Below, piece after piece: positions 1 through 7,214 of a stretch of DNA of 29,506 nt (within the stretch, counting starts at the first letter, position 1; each line of letters starts with the position of its first letter). The position numbers and the translations under genes were made by a program. Origin of the DNA: JAWXCB01 sp034440455 (GTDB taxonomy: Bacteria; Bacteroidota; Bacteroidia; Chitinophagales; CAIOSU01); NCBI GenBank assembly GCA_034440455.1, contig JAWXCB010000037.1, positions 1-29,506 of the forward strand. Reading direction: 5' to 3'. Under the pieces are notes generated by a model. The model was not told where the DNA came from. It saw only the letters and a list, made by a program, of their open reading frames with translations, and ran no database searches.

Positions 1-1
1 C

Positions 2-262
2 CAACAGATTGCAAAAGTGCTGGAAGCTGATTATTATTTCGCCACACCTTACCACAGTTGGGAGCGCGGAACCAATGAAAACTACAACAGGCTGCTCAGA
101 CAATATTTTCCTAAAAAAACATCCTTTGAACATATTACTGAGAAAGAATTGAAAGCCGTGCAGGACAAACTCAACCACCGAGAAAGAAAACGATTAGGCT
201 ATCTGTCGCCTATTCAATATCTTCATTCCCTTTTACTCACCAGAGTTGCATTTGCAACTTGA
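2..262 (+). CDS. IS30-family transposase, C-terminal fragment (5' end outside window)
   Basis: This is the last 86 codons of a DDE transposase whose start lies left of the window. The reading frame is open from base 2 and ends at TGA 260-262. The visible part matches the end of the IS30 integrase core: a segment reading YYFATPYHSWERGTNE, where the Glu of WERGTNEN is the expected third acidic catalytic residue, followed by NRLLRQYFPKKTSF and a C-terminal helix with LNHRERKRLGYLSPIQYL. IS30 enzymes cut and join the ends of their own element. The GTG at 17 would start in the middle of the conserved core, so it is not a real start. Whether the element is complete cannot be judged from here. The right end of the IS should lie just after 262, but I could not define a terminal inverted repeat without the left end. 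Confidence 0.88.
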   Translation, partial: QQIAKVLEADYYFATPYHSWERGTNENYNRLLRQYFPKKTSFEHITEKELKAVQDKLNHRERKRLGYLSPIQYLHSLLLTRVAFAT

Positions 263-294
263 ATGTTGCCAGAATAAACGAAGGTGACAAGGAG

Positions 295-408
295 ATGATT
301 AAAAATCATTTGAGTGCTATTATAACCCGACTTTGCAACATCTATGGAGAATGGTATTCAACTTTGAATATTGGTGAATTGTTTAGTTACGAAGAACAAA
401 ATCCTTAA
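295..408 (+). CDS. Small orphan reading frame (37 codons), probably a remnant
   Basis: An ATG at 295 opens a 37-codon frame ending at TAA 406-408, ten bases before the start of the broken WYL gene. The same frame is open upstream to about base 262, so it may be the 3' tail of a longer gene cut by the IS insertion. The peptide begins MIKNHLSAIITRLCNIYGEW and ends in EEQNP. It is polar with one amphipathic stretch, and I do not recognise a family. Its tight spacing to the WYL gene would fit an old two-gene unit. A chance frame is possible. Confidence 0.3.
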   Translation: MIKNHLSAIITRLCNIYGEWYSTLNIGELFSYEEQNP

Positions 409-418
409 AATAAGTTGA

Positions 419-1337
419 ATGTCTAAACGCGGCTACAAATCCCGCTACTCACAGATCTTAAAAAAAGCTGAAGGCAAAACCCTACTCCACTTATAAGGAG
501 TTGCAGGATTATATCGAAAATCACGTGGAGTACCTGCAAATGCTTGATGATGGTCTGAACATCGGCTTTTCACTCCGCACCCTCCAAAGAGACATCAAAG
601 AGATCAGAAACATTTTTGGTTTTGACATCCGGTATTCAAAATCAGCCAAAGGCTATTTCATCTATCAAAGCGAATCAGAAAATATGAATTTCCAAAGGAT
701 GATGGAGGCATTCGACATGTTCAATTCATTGAATCTCGCACAAGACCTGACTCCTTTCATTCACTTAGAAAAACGTAAGCCGCAGGGCACGGAAAACCTG
801 TATGGTTTGCTTCACGCCATCAAGAACAGATTTTAAATCAAATTTTCCTATCAGAAATTCTGGGAAGAAGAAATCACTCAGCGCGTTGTCGAACCATACG
901 CTCTGAAAGAATACAGATGCCGCTGGTAGATCATAGCAAAAGACCGAAATGATGCCGTCATCAAAAGCTTTGCCCTCGACCGCCTCACCAATCTTGAAAT
1001 CACCAAAAAAATTTTTCGCTATCCTGACGATTACAACATTGAGCAGAGTTACCGTTACTGCTTCGGCATCATCAGCCCAAATGACGAAGAACCGCAGGAC
1101 ATCATCCTGTCATTCGACCCCGTTCAACGCAAATACATCAAGACATTGCTTCTGCACGACACACAGCAAGTTGTGGTTGACAATGATGAAGAGTTACAGA
1201 TCAGCCTGAAACTCTGCATCACCCATGACCTGCTCATGGAACTGCTTTCTTTTGGCGACAACATGAAAGTGTTACAACCAAAATCGTTAGCAATCGAAAT
1301 AAAGAAAGCACATGAGAGGGCTTTCAAACAATACTGA
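419..1337 (+). pseudogene. WYL-domain transcriptional regulator, disrupted
   Basis: Read through its lesions this is a roughly 305-residue DNA-binding regulator: an N-terminal HTH region (MSKRGYKSRYSQIL..., then TLQRDIKEIRNIFGFDI) and a WYL ligand-sensing domain (KSFALDRLTNLEI, then IILSFDP and a C-terminal LQPKSLA block). Three lesions break it. A run of seven A at 460-466 has one base too many, since the homologous reading LKKLKAKPYSTYKEL resumes in the +1 frame. TAA at 834-836 stands where a Gln codon is expected (NRF-Q-IKF). TAG at 927-929 replaces the Tyr of the Trp-Tyr pair that names the domain (RW-Y-IIAK). After the frameshift the frame stays open to TGA 1335-1337 apart from these stops, so the damage looks recent. 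The gene ends directly against the stop codon of the convergent E2 gene. Confidence 0.85.
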
Positions 1338-2579
1338 CTAAATCAGCATCCTTACCGGACTCTCTAAAAATTGCTTGAAGGTTTGGAGAAAACGTGCTCC
1401 CGTTACGCCATCCACCACACGGTGATCGCAGGAGAGGGTTACTTTCATGGTGTGCGTGTTTTTCAAAGCTCCGTCTTTCAGGACCGGTGTTTCTTTGATT
1501 TTTCCTACGGCAAGGATGCACGCTTCGGGCGAGTTGATGATGGCGGTAAATTCATCAATATCAAACATTCCAAGATTGGAGATGGTAAATGTGTTGCCCT
1601 GCATCTCATCGAGTTTCAGTGTGCCGCCCTTTGCTTTTCCTGCGAGCGCATTTGTTTCTTCTGCGATTTGCGGAAACGATTTCGCATCGGCAAATTTGAT
1701 AACCGGCACGAGCAAACCTTGCTCCACTGCTACTGCAATACCAATATGAATATGATGCTGCTGGCGGATGCGGTCTTCCATCCACGAAGCGTTCACAGCA
1801 GGATGTTTGCGCAAAGCAAGTGCAGCAGCTTTCACAATCATATCATTGAATGATACTTTCACTGGCTGCGCCTCATTCAAATCTTTGCGCATATCCATCG
1901 CCTTGTCCATGTTGATTTCCATCGTGAGATAGAAATGCGGGGCGGTGAATTTGCTGGCGACAAGGCGTTTTGCAATCGTCTTGCGCATCTGTGTGAGAGA
2001 AATGTCGGTGAACCCTTCTTCTCCGACAACAGGCTGAAATGCAGGAGCATTAGGCGTTCCCTTGAAGGTTTCCACATCGCGCTTCACAATTCTGCCCTCA
2101 TCACCTGTACCGGTTACTTGTGTGAGGCTGATTCCTTTTTCTTTTGCAATACGTTTTGCAAGCGGAGAAGCTTTTACTTTTCCGTTGGTAGTGGTAGTAT
2201 CGGGCTCGGAGCTTGGTGGCGCGGCAACAGCAACAGATGCAACAGGCTGTGCTTCAACAGCAGCAGGCGCTGCGGCAGGCTCAGCTTTTTTCTCAGGTTG
2301 CTTGGCAGGTTCTTGTTTTAAGAATGCAGAAACATCTTCACCTTTTTCACCTACGATGGCGAGGATAGCATTAATAAGCACAGGCTTTCCTTTTTCCGCA
2401 CCGATGTGCAGCAACACGCCACCATTGGGGCTTTCAAAATCCATCGTGGCTTTATCTGTTTCGATTTCAGCAAGCAACTCGCCCGTTTTCACGGTGTCGC
2501 CAATTTTTTTGTGCCACGCCACTATCACGCCTTCTTCCATCGTGTCGCTCATGCGCGGCATACGAATAACCTCTGCCAT
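1338..2579 (-). CDS. aceF: Dihydrolipoamide acetyltransferase, E2 of the pyruvate dehydrogenase complex
   Basis: E2 moves the acetyl group from the lipoyl arm to CoA at the core of the pyruvate dehydrogenase complex in the cytoplasm. At 413 residues it has one lipoyl domain (residues 1-80) with the lipoylated Lys43 in ETDKA, and a Pro/Ala-rich linker (about 90-130). An E3/E1-binding domain follows (about 135-170, ASPLAKRIAKEKGISL and GTGDEGRIVKRDV), then the catalytic acyltransferase domain. The active-site motif DHRVVDG gives His386 and Asp390. A single lipoyl domain is usual in this phylum. The ATG at 2579 is directly followed by the lipoyl fold, which fixes the start. The other PDH subunits are not adjacent. 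NDH-2 lies 78 bp upstream on the same strand. A BCKDH or OGDH E2 is less likely from the overall pattern but is not excluded. Confidence 0.93.
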   Translation of the reverse strand: MAEVIRMPRMSDTMEEGVIVAWHKKIGDTVKTGELLAEIETDKATMDFESPNGGVLLHIGAEKGKPVLINAILAIVGEKGEDVSAFLKQEPAKQPEKKAEPAAAPAAVEAQPVASVAVAAPPSSEPDTTTTNGKVKASPLAKRIAKEKGISLTQVTGTGDEGRIVKRDVETFKGTPNAPAFQPVVGEEGFTDISLTQMRKTIAKRLVASKFTAPHFYLTMEINMDKAMDMRKDLNEAQPVKVSFNDMIVKAAALALRKHPAVNASWMEDRIRQQHHIHIGIAVAVEQGLLVPVIKFADAKSFPQIAEETNALAGKAKGGTLKLDEMQGNTFTISNLGMFDIDEFTAIINSPEACILAVGKIKETPVLKDGALKNTHTMKVTLSCDHRVVDGVTGARFLQTFKQFLESPVRMLI

Positions 2580-2657
2580 TTGAAAAAATTTGATGTTAAA
2601 GATAATAGCGCTGACGAAGAAAACGACAAACGATTAACTACAAACTACAAACAAGCG

Positions 2658-3929
2658 TCATTTTCTTGCCTTCAAAATCAAACGGATGCTGCGGTCGTAG
2701 GTGAGGTAATTCCAAATCCAGTTGAGCAGAATCACAAGTCGGTTGCGAAATCCGATGATGAGCAGGATATGCACTACGAGCCACATCATCCAAGCGATAA
2801 ACCCTTTGAAGTGAATATTTCCCGAGAGGTCGGCTACTGCTTTATTGCGCCCGATGGTTGCCATCACGCCTTTATTCGTATAGTGAAATGAAACAGGTTT
2901 CCCCTTGCGATTCAAATTTTCTGCGAGTAAAATGCCCTGTTGAATCGCCACAGGCGCAAGCTGCGGATGCCCATCAGCATTCCCCGGAGTTTGCATAAAG
3001 GCGATGTCGCCAAGGGCGAAAATATTTTTTGAACCTTTTACTTGCAGAAATTCATTCACCACAAAGCGATTGCTCTTCGTGATGGCTTCGGAAGGTAAAC
3101 CCTCTATCAAACTGCCGGTAACGCCCGCAGCCCACACTAATATTTTGCAAGGAATTATTGTTCCGTCACTCAAAGTCGCTTCTTCGCCATCGTGTTGCAA
3201 CACAAGCTTGTTCAACTTGATGTGGATGTTCATTTTTTGCAGCGCATCAAAAGCATCTTGCGAAGATTTTTGCGTCATCGCTCCGAGCAGGCGGTCGGTT
3301 CCCTCAATGAGATATATCTGCATGAGCTTGAAATCCAGTTCGGGGTAATCTTTTGGGAGCACATGTTTGCGCAGTTCGCTCAATGCGCCCGCCACTTCCA
3401 CACCCGTAGGACCACCGCCAACAATCACGATGTTCAGAAGCTTTTGTTTTTCCTTCGGATCATCCACAAGCAAAGCCTCTTCCATGCCCCGCAGGATTGT
3501 ATTCCGCAGGTCTAAAGCATGAGGCAGATATTTCAGCGGAAAGGAGTGTTTATAATTCTCCTCCTTTCCGAAATAGCTTGCTTTCGTGCCGGTAGCAATC
3601 ACGAGATAATTATATGTGAGGTCGCCCAGGGAAGTGGTGATACAATTTTTTTCAGGATGAATTTTATTTACTTCCCCCATCCTGAAATAAAAATTCTTTT
3701 TCCCTTCAAACAATTTGCGCAACGGACCTGCAATGGAACTTGGCTCCAACCCCGCAGTAGCAACTTGATAGAGCAGCGGCTGAAACGTGTGGTAGTTGTA
3801 TTTATCAATCAGCACCACCTGAAATTTTTCCGAATCAATCGCTTTGCAGAATTCAATGCCTCCAAAGCCACCACCGATTACTACAATACGCTGTAAGGAA
3901 GTTGATGGAATATGAATTGAGGTGGGCAT
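2658..3929 (-). CDS. ndh: Type II NADH:quinone oxidoreductase (NDH-2)
   Basis: A 423-residue flavoprotein that passes electrons from NADH to quinone at the inner face of the cytoplasmic membrane without pumping protons. Two Rossmann motifs are visible: the FAD site IVVIGGGFGGIEF (residues 15-27) and the NADH site IVIVGGGPTGVEVAGAL (from about 167). Between them lies the family signature FQPLLYQVATAGLEPSSIA (residues 49-67). A second FAD contact, NIFALGDIAF, is followed by a block around LAPVAIQQG. The C-terminus has a hydrophobic segment (FIAWMMWLVVHILLIIGF) and a basic tail, which fits membrane attachment. The length is normal for the family. It may be co-transcribed with the E2 gene 78 bp downstream. 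The ATG at 3929 leaves a 14-residue leader before the FAD fold; a later start is possible, but no better Met is near. Confidence 0.93.
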   Translation of the reverse strand: MPTSIHIPSTSLQRIVVIGGGFGGIEFCKAIDSEKFQVVLIDKYNYHTFQPLLYQVATAGLEPSSIAGPLRKLFEGKKNFYFRMGEVNKIHPEKNCITTSLGDLTYNYLVIATGTKASYFGKEENYKHSFPLKYLPHALDLRNTILRGMEEALLVDDPKEKQKLLNIVIVGGGPTGVEVAGALSELRKHVLPKDYPELDFKLMQIYLIEGTDRLLGAMTQKSSQDAFDALQKMNIHIKLNKLVLQHDGEEATLSDGTIIPCKILVWAAGVTGSLIEGLPSEAITKSNRFVVNEFLQVKGSKNIFALGDIAFMQTPGNADGHPQLAPVAIQQGILLAENLNRKGKPVSFHYTNKGVMATIGRNKAVADLSGNIHFKGFIAWMMWLVVHILLIIGFRNRLVILLNWIWNYLTYDRSIRLILKARK

Positions 3930-3943
3930 GAAAGGAAATGGAA

Positions 3944-3964
3944 AATTAGGAATTAGGAATTAGG
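3944..3964. repeat. Heptamer AATTAGG in three perfect tandem copies
   Basis: Copies at 3944-3950, 3951-3957 and 3958-3964 sit in the 5' region of the NDH-2 gene, 15 to 35 bases upstream of its start codon. Slippage could vary the copy number and so the spacing of the leader or promoter; this role is only a guess. Confidence 0.8.
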
Positions 3965-4035
3965 GCCTTGGCTTTATTATAAACCAGATACGTATGCGCA
4001 AAGAAGTTTGAATTCTAATGTTTGAAACAATTCCT

Positions 4036-4043
4036 TACATTTG
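4036..4043 (+). promoter_or_regulatory. Possible -7 promoter box (TACATTTG)
   Basis: The box matches the Bacteroidota consensus TAnnTTTG exactly and ends 20 bases before the ATG at 4064. The nearest TTTG upstream elements (4007-4010 and 4021-4024) are at unusual spacings of 25 and 11 bases, so only the -7 part is supported. Confidence 0.35.
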
Positions 4044-4063
4044 GGATAACAAAATCCCCTTCT

Positions 4064-4582
4064 ATGTTACAAAACATCATTCTCCCCGTTCTTGGAGCGG
4101 CATTAGTTCCAATGATTATAGGTTTCATTTGGTATAACCCGAAAGTGTTTGGCGGCATCTGGATGGAAGCCAGCGGCATGACCGAAGAAAAAGCCAAAGG
4201 CGCGAATATGCCGGTGATTTTTGGCGTTTCATTTTTGTTGAGCGTATTCCTTGTAGCGGCAGTCACCACAAACGTAATTCACCAAACACACCTGTTTTCA
4301 ATTCTCGCAGATGAGCCGGGTTTTCAGGAAAAGGACCCAAACTCAGCGGCATTTCAGACATTTACTACCTTCATCAGCGCTTACGGTAATAACTTCCGCA
4401 CATTTAAGCATGGCATGTTGCACGGTTTTCTTGCTGGCATCGTATTCGTGTTGCCGGTGCTTGGAACTAACGCGCTGTTTGAGCGCAAGGGCTTTAAATA
4501 TATTCTTGTGAACGTGGGCTATTGGTGCGTTACGCTGATGCTGATGGGCGGCATACTCTGCCAGTTTTTGAAATTCGGTTAA
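4064..4582 (+). CDS. DUF1761-like small integral membrane protein
   Basis: The product from the ATG at 4064 has 172 residues and about four hydrophobic segments. The first reads ILPVLGAALVPMIIGFIWY and is followed by NPKVFGGIW. The others lie near residues 50-70 (VIFGVSFLLSVFLVAAVTT), 125-145 (GFLAGIVFVLPVLGT) and the C-terminus (VGYWCVTLMLMGGIL). This pattern and the early FIWYNPKVFG motif fit the DUF1761 family of unknown function. The frame is open back to a TTG at 4022, but that start would add a polar leader in front of the membrane segment and would overlap the putative -7 box, so I chose the ATG. No operon partner is evident. Confidence 0.72.
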   Translation: MLQNIILPVLGAALVPMIIGFIWYNPKVFGGIWMEASGMTEEKAKGANMPVIFGVSFLLSVFLVAAVTTNVIHQTHLFSILADEPGFQEKDPNSAAFQTFTTFISAYGNNFRTFKHGMLHGFLAGIVFVLPVLGTNALFERKGFKYILVNVGYWCVTLMLMGGILCQFLKFG

Positions 4583-4593
4583 AATTTAGAGCT

Positions 4594-4685
4594 TCATTGC
4601 GAGCGAAGCAATCCTCAACGCAGTTACTATTTGCCGATTGCTTCGGCAATGTCATACACGCGATGCTTTTATTTCCTCGCAATGA
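4594..4685. repeat. Interspersed palindromic repeat with nested arms
   Basis: The outer arms TCATTGCGAG (4594-4603) and CTCGCAATGA (4676-4685) are perfect inverted copies. Inside them CGAAGCAATC (4604-4613) pairs with GATTGCTTCG (4636-4645), and a small hairpin TTGCCGA/TCGGCAA lies at 4631-4649. The arm sequence (CATTGCGAG...CGAAGCAATC) resembles a class of palindromic intergenic repeats seen in many bacterial genomes, including Bacteroidota; that likeness is from memory. It lies between the DUF1761 gene and pcrA and could act as a transcription end or be a MITE-like relic. Confidence 0.65.
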
Positions 4686-4705
4686 CGCATTGATTGCATG
4701 TTCGA

Positions 4706-4727
4706 TTGTTGGTAATTAAACCAACAA
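4706..4727. terminator. Hairpin, possible terminator after the DUF1761 gene
   Basis: A perfect 8-bp stem TTGTTGGT (4706-4713) / ACCAACAA (4720-4727) encloses the loop AATTAA. A pyrimidine-rich but interrupted tract (CTTCTTTCCTCTTTT) follows on the plus strand. It separates the DUF1761 gene from pcrA. The T-tract is poor, so terminator function is uncertain. Confidence 0.4.
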
Positions 4728-4755
4728 CCGCTTCTTTCCTCTTTTCAAAATCCGC

Positions 4756-4782
4756 TACTTTTGAAACACGCTTTTCGTGTTT
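4756..4782 (+). promoter_or_regulatory. Possible pcrA promoter with an overlapping inverted repeat
   Basis: TACTTTTG at 4756-4763 matches the TAnnTTTG -7 box. It is directly followed by the inverted repeat AAACACG-CTTTT-CGTGTTT (4764-4782), 11 bases before the ATG. The repeat would lie over the expected transcription start, as an operator or a 5' leader hairpin. No good -33 TTTG is present. Confidence 0.38.
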
Positions 4783-4793
4783 AATATTTTCCC

Positions 4794-7106
4794 ATGAATT
4801 ATCTGGAAGAACTGAATCCCGCGCAGGTAGAAGCCGTGCAGCACACCGATGGCGCGGCAATGATTATTGCAGGTCCCGGATCGGGGAAAACGCGCGTGCT
4901 TACCTATCGCATTGCTTACCTGATGCAAAATGGTGTTGACCCGTTTAACATTCTTTCGCTCACGTTTACCAATAAGGCTGCCGCTGAAATGCGCGAACGC
5001 ATTTCCCATGTTATGGGCAGCGAAGCGCGCAACATCTGGATGGGCACGTTCCACTCCATCTTTGCGCGTGTACTCCGCATCGAAGCGGATAAACTGGGCT
5101 ACTCTCCCAATTTCACCATTTACGACACGCAGGATTCGCGCAACCTGCTGAAAAATATCATCAATGAACAAGGGCTGAATGATAAAATCTACAAGCCGAA
5201 CCATGTGCACTACCGCATTTCGGCAGCAAAGAATGCGCTGATTTCGCCTGCGCAATATGCGCTGGATGCAAGCATGGCTTCTGCCGATGAAGCAGCCGGC
5301 ATCCCCAAGGTGGCGCAGATTTATGCCGCCTACAACAAGCGGTTATTCCAATCAAGCGCGATGGATTTTGATGACCTGCTGTTCAACATGAATACGCTGC
5401 TCTCCAAGTTTCCCGATGTGTTGTATAAGTATCAGCAAAAGTTCCGCTACATCATGATTGATGAGTATCAGGATACCAACTATGCGCAGTATCTCATCAC
5501 GAAACAGTTGGCAGATATGTTCCAGAACATTGTGGTGGTGGGTGATGATGCGCAGAGCATTTATTCGTTTCGCGGGGCAAACATTCAGAACATTTTAAAC
5601 TTTGAAAAAGATTATCCCGAACTGCGCATTTTCAAATTAGAGCAGAACTACCGCAGCACGCGCCACATTGTGGAGATTGCCAATAAAGTTATCGGGCACA
5701 ACAAGATGCAGTTGACGAAAAAAATCTGGACGGAAAACGGGGAAGGCGAGCGCACCAAGGTGATTCGCGCGATGAGCGATAATGACGAAGGCAGAATTGT
5801 GGCGGACAGCATCCATGAAATGCGGATGCGCTATCATTTCAAGAACAAGGAGTTTGCAATTCTGTACAGGACGAATGCGCAGTCACGCGCGTATGAAGAA
5901 TCGTTGCGCAGGCTGAATATTCCTTACCGGATTTATGGCGGCTTATCATTTTACCAGCGCAAGGAAATTAAAGATGTGCTGGCATACCTGAAACTTTCCG
6001 TCAATCAGAATGATGAAGAAGCGTTGCGCAGAGTGATTAATTATCCGCTGCGCGGAATCGGAAAAACCTCATTGGAAAAAGCGACTGTTATTGCAAATGA
6101 AAACAGTATTTCGCTGTGGCAGGTATTTGAAAACTTAGAGCATTTCAACTTCGGTGCAGCTACCGATAAAATCAGAGAGTTCATCATTATGGTACGCAGC
6201 TTCACTGCGATGCTTGATACGCGCAATGCGTATGACCTCGCGCTGCACATTGCGCGCTCAACAGGAATTTTGAAAGAACTTTATAACGACCAAACTCCTG
6301 AAGGAGTGAGTCGTTATGAAAATATCCAGGAGTTGCTCAACTCCATCAAAGAATTTACCGAGCAGGATGAAACAAACAGCGAACAACCCGTGCCGGATAA
6401 AAGTCTTGGTTCGTATTTGCAGCAAGTCATGTTGCTTACTGACCAGGACGGAGATAAAAACCTATCGGACAGCGTGAAGTTGATGACCATTCACGCGGCA
6501 AAGGGTTTGGAGTTTGAGTGCGTTTATGTTGGCGGCTTAGAAGAAAATCTTTTCCCCTCCGCGATGGCAATGAATACGCGCGAAGAGTTGGAGGAAGAAA
6601 GAAGATTGTTTTATGTGGCGGTGACACGCGCAAAATCTAAATTGACATTGACTTATGCGAAGTCGCGTTATCGCTATGGCAATTTGATTTATTGTGAGCC
6701 GAGCCGTTTCGTGGATGAGTTGCCAAAAGAAAACGTAGAGTATGTCGGCAGCAAGTGGGACGAACAACCCTCGAATGATTTTTACTCCGGGCAGAAACAA
6801 ACGAACCGTTTCAATTTCAATGCGCCACAGGAGAAAACAGTAACCCGAAACATTTCATCACAGAAACTCACGTTCACAAAAACCGAATACACACCATCAG
6901 GAAGTTTCAAGCCGGATAATCCTGCATTGCTGCAAACGGGAATGGAAGTGGAGCATCAGAAATTCGGAATCGGCAAAGTGGTTTCATTAGAAGGAAAAGA
7001 AGACAACCGCGTTGCCACAATTTTCTTTCCCGGCATCGGGCAAAAGCGCATCATGCTGAAGTTTGCGAAGGTGATGATTTTAAAAAGGGATGTTACTTCT
7101 ACCTGA
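4794..7106 (+). CDS. pcrA: PcrA/UvrD-type ATP-dependent DNA helicase
   Basis: A 770-residue superfamily 1A 3'-5' helicase that unwinds DNA in nucleotide excision and mismatch repair and strips recombinase from DNA. All SF1A motifs are visible: Q-motif region LNPAQVEAVQ (7-16), Walker A AGPGSGKT (26-33), TFTNKAAAEM, Walker B DEYQDTN (223-229), motif III GDDAQSIYSFRGA (from 250), motif IV LEQNYRST, and motifs V/VI with MTIHAAKGLEFECVYV and FYVAVTRAKSKL. The C-terminus ends in a Tudor-like fold (GMEVEHQKFGIGKVVSLEG), as in PcrA and UvrD. The length is normal for the family. The ATG at 4794 gives the usual short leader before the Q-motif. The gene stands alone. Rep would be the main alternative name, but the C-terminal domain favours PcrA/UvrD. 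Confidence 0.95.
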   Translation: MNYLEELNPAQVEAVQHTDGAAMIIAGPGSGKTRVLTYRIAYLMQNGVDPFNILSLTFTNKAAAEMRERISHVMGSEARNIWMGTFHSIFARVLRIEADKLGYSPNFTIYDTQDSRNLLKNIINEQGLNDKIYKPNHVHYRISAAKNALISPAQYALDASMASADEAAGIPKVAQIYAAYNKRLFQSSAMDFDDLLFNMNTLLSKFPDVLYKYQQKFRYIMIDEYQDTNYAQYLITKQLADMFQNIVVVGDDAQSIYSFRGANIQNILNFEKDYPELRIFKLEQNYRSTRHIVEIANKVIGHNKMQLTKKIWTENGEGERTKVIRAMSDNDEGRIVADSIHEMRMRYHFKNKEFAILYRTNAQSRAYEESLRRLNIPYRIYGGLSFYQRKEIKDVLAYLKLSVNQNDEEALRRVINYPLRGIGKTSLEKATVIANENSISLWQVFENLEHFNFGAATDKIREFIIMVRSFTAMLDTRNAYDLALHIARSTGILKELYNDQTPEGVSRYENIQELLNSIKEFTEQDETNSEQPVPDKSLGSYLQQVMLLTDQDGDKNLSDSVKLMTIHAAKGLEFECVYVGGLEENLFPSAMAMNTREELEEERRLFYVAVTRAKSKLTLTYAKSRYRYGNLIYCEPSRFVDELPKENVEYVGSKWDEQPSNDFYSGQKQTNRFNFNAPQEKTVTRNISSQKLTFTKTEYTPSGSFKPDNPALLQTGMEVEHQKFGIGKVVSLEGKEDNRVATIFFPGIGQKRIMLKFAKVMILKRDVTST

Positions 7107-7214
7107 TTAAAAATGTATAAAGTGCTGAAAACCTTGTCGCGCATGATTTTCTGCCATTAATTGCGTCACACTCCCCTCGCTTCTATTTATTTTCCTCACT
7201 GAAAACCTGCAATC

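Noticed and set aside
419..1337. Programmed recoding in the WYL gene (slippery A7 plus stop readthrough)
   Set aside because: Three separate recoding events in one gene are improbable, and a similarly damaged Fic gene nearby points to ordinary decay.
2062..2583. 173-codon plus-strand open frame opposite the E2 gene
   Set aside because: It is the mirror of the E2 linker and lipoyl domain. The peptide is low in complexity (Ala, Ser, Thr rich) and matches no family, while the minus strand gives a full E2 protein.
4022..4063. Longer DUF1761 protein starting at TTG 4022
   Set aside because: It would add a polar leader before the first membrane segment and cover the -7 box; the ATG at 4064 fits the family better.
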